Shown one piece after another: positions 6,017 through 6,518 of a stretch of 6,518 nucleotides of DNA (within the stretch, counting starts at the first letter, position 1; each line of letters starts with the position of its first letter). Source of the stretch: Clostridia bacterium (lineage in GTDB: Bacteria > Bacillota > Clostridia > Oscillospirales > Acutalibacteraceae). The notes under the pieces were generated by a model. The model ran no database searches and had not been told where the DNA came from. It was given only the letters and a program-made list of their open reading frames with translations. Location of the stretch: the NCBI GenBank assembly GCA_900767015.1, contig CAAFXQ010000128.1:1-6518 (forward strand), written 5' to 3'. A program made the translations under genes and the position numbers.

Positions 6017-6048
6017 AAAAAACCGCCCGTTGAAACACAACAGGCGGT
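6017..6048 (-). terminator. Intrinsic terminator of gap
   Basis: On the minus strand, ACCGCC (6048-6043) pairs with GGCGGT (6027-6022), and a four-pair inner helix GTTG/CAAC continues after a single C-A mismatch, closing a 5-nt loop. A T-run (6021-6017 on the minus strand) follows at once. It lies 17 nt after the gap stop codon, the textbook arrangement. Confidence 0.88.
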
Positions 6049-6064
6049 AAACTTTTTTATTCTC

Positions 6065-6518
6065 TTATGCAAGCTCAGCGAAGTACTTGATTGTACGAAC
6101 CATCTGAGAAGTGTAGGAGTTCTCGTTGTCATACCAGGAAACAACCTGTACCTGATACAGTCCGTTGCCGAGATCGGAAACCATGGTCTGAGTCGCATCG
6201 AAGAGTGAACCGTACTTCATGCCGATAACATCGGAGGAAACGATGGGATCTTCGTTGTAGCCGAAAGACTCGGAAGCAGCAGCCTTCATAGCGGCGTTGA
6301 TGCCTTCCTTGGTTACGTTGTCGCCCTTAACAACAGCGGTAAGGATTGTGGTAGAACCGGTGGGAACGGGAACACGCTGAGCAGAGCCGATAAGCTTGCC
6401 GTTGAGCTCGGGAATTACAAGGCCGATTGCCTTGGCAGCGCCGGTGGAGTTCGGAACAATGTTGGCAGCGCCTGCACGGGCTCTTCTGAGGTCGCCCTTT
6501 CTGTGCGGACCGTCAAGG
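6065..6518 (-). CDS. gap: Glyceraldehyde-3-phosphate dehydrogenase, C-terminal part (5' end outside window)
   Basis: This is the glycolytic enzyme that oxidises glyceraldehyde-3-phosphate with NAD and phosphate to 1,3-bisphosphoglycerate; it is a cytoplasmic homotetramer. The last 150 residues are present, and the N-terminal NAD domain and catalytic-cysteine motif lie beyond the window edge. Visible family blocks are DGPHRKGDLRRARA, ANIVPNSTGAAKAIG (substrate-phosphate loop), AQRVPVPTGS, SSDVIGMKYGSLFDATQT and, near the end, SWYDNENSY, which contributes to NAD binding. The spelling is typical of Firmicutes GapA. The codon choice is strongly biased to a small set (GGC, AAC, GTT, ACC), as expected of a highly expressed glycolytic gene. 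A strong terminator follows 17 nt after the stop, so the transcript probably ends here and does not include the downstream orphan gene. Confidence 0.97.
   Translation of the reverse strand, partial: LDGPHRKGDLRRARAGAANIVPNSTGAAKAIGLVIPELNGKLIGSAQRVPVPTGSTTILTAVVKGDNVTKEGINAAMKAAASESFGYNEDPIVSSDVIGMKYGSLFDATQTMVSDLGNGLYQVQVVSWYDNENSYTSQMVRTIKYFAELA

Noticed and set aside
5891..6208. Plus-strand open frame of 105 codons starting MSENKGFRGF with a hydrophobic stretch
   Set aside because: The start has only a weak AAGTGAAAG directly abutting the ATG. The frame passes through the gap terminator and 144 nt of antisense gap sequence, and its hydrophobic part is explained by AT-rich tandem repeats.

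Overview
The window looks like chromosomal housekeeping DNA from a low-to-mid GC member of the Clostridia, probably a gut Ruminococcaceae/Oscillospiraceae-type bacterium. This is an inference from three things: the Firmicutes-style GapA C-terminus, strong AGGAGG-type ribosome binding sites with compact sigma-A-like promoters, and a CTCCCTC..GAGGGAG / GTCAC..GTGAC intergenic repeat of a kind common in that group. No phage, transposase, CRISPR, tRNA or rRNA gene was seen.

Layout, left to right. Positions 1-292 hold no convincing gene, only a palindromic repeat (10-51) and AT-rich DNA. trmB (tRNA m7G46 methyltransferase) is on the minus strand (979 to 293). It diverges from a plus-strand run: a cytoplasmic alpha/beta-hydrolase esterase (1058-1924), a full-length glycogen/maltodextrin phosphorylase (2093-4498) with its own promoter and terminator, and a six-helix membrane protein resembling the YjdF/DUF2238 family (4613-5350). 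A bidirectional terminator at 5356-5390 separates these from two minus-strand genes. One is an unrecognised 87-residue protein (5714 to 5451). The other is the C-terminal half of glyceraldehyde-3-phosphate dehydrogenase (enters at 6518, ends 6065), which has its own terminator.

Functional links are loose. The phosphorylase feeds glucose-1-phosphate from stored or imported alpha-glucans towards glycolysis, where GAPDH acts, and the esterase could deacylate small sugar esters. Each gene nevertheless appears to be its own transcription unit, so no dedicated multi-gene system is evident. The points most worth a second look are: non-canonical residues in the TrmB catalytic-region motif (Cys128 in place of the usual Asp), overlapping dyads on the phosphorylase promoter, the orphan 87-residue protein with two identically framed stop contexts, the divergent YjdF-like protein, and a tandem 11-bp repeat in the gap/orphan intergenic region.
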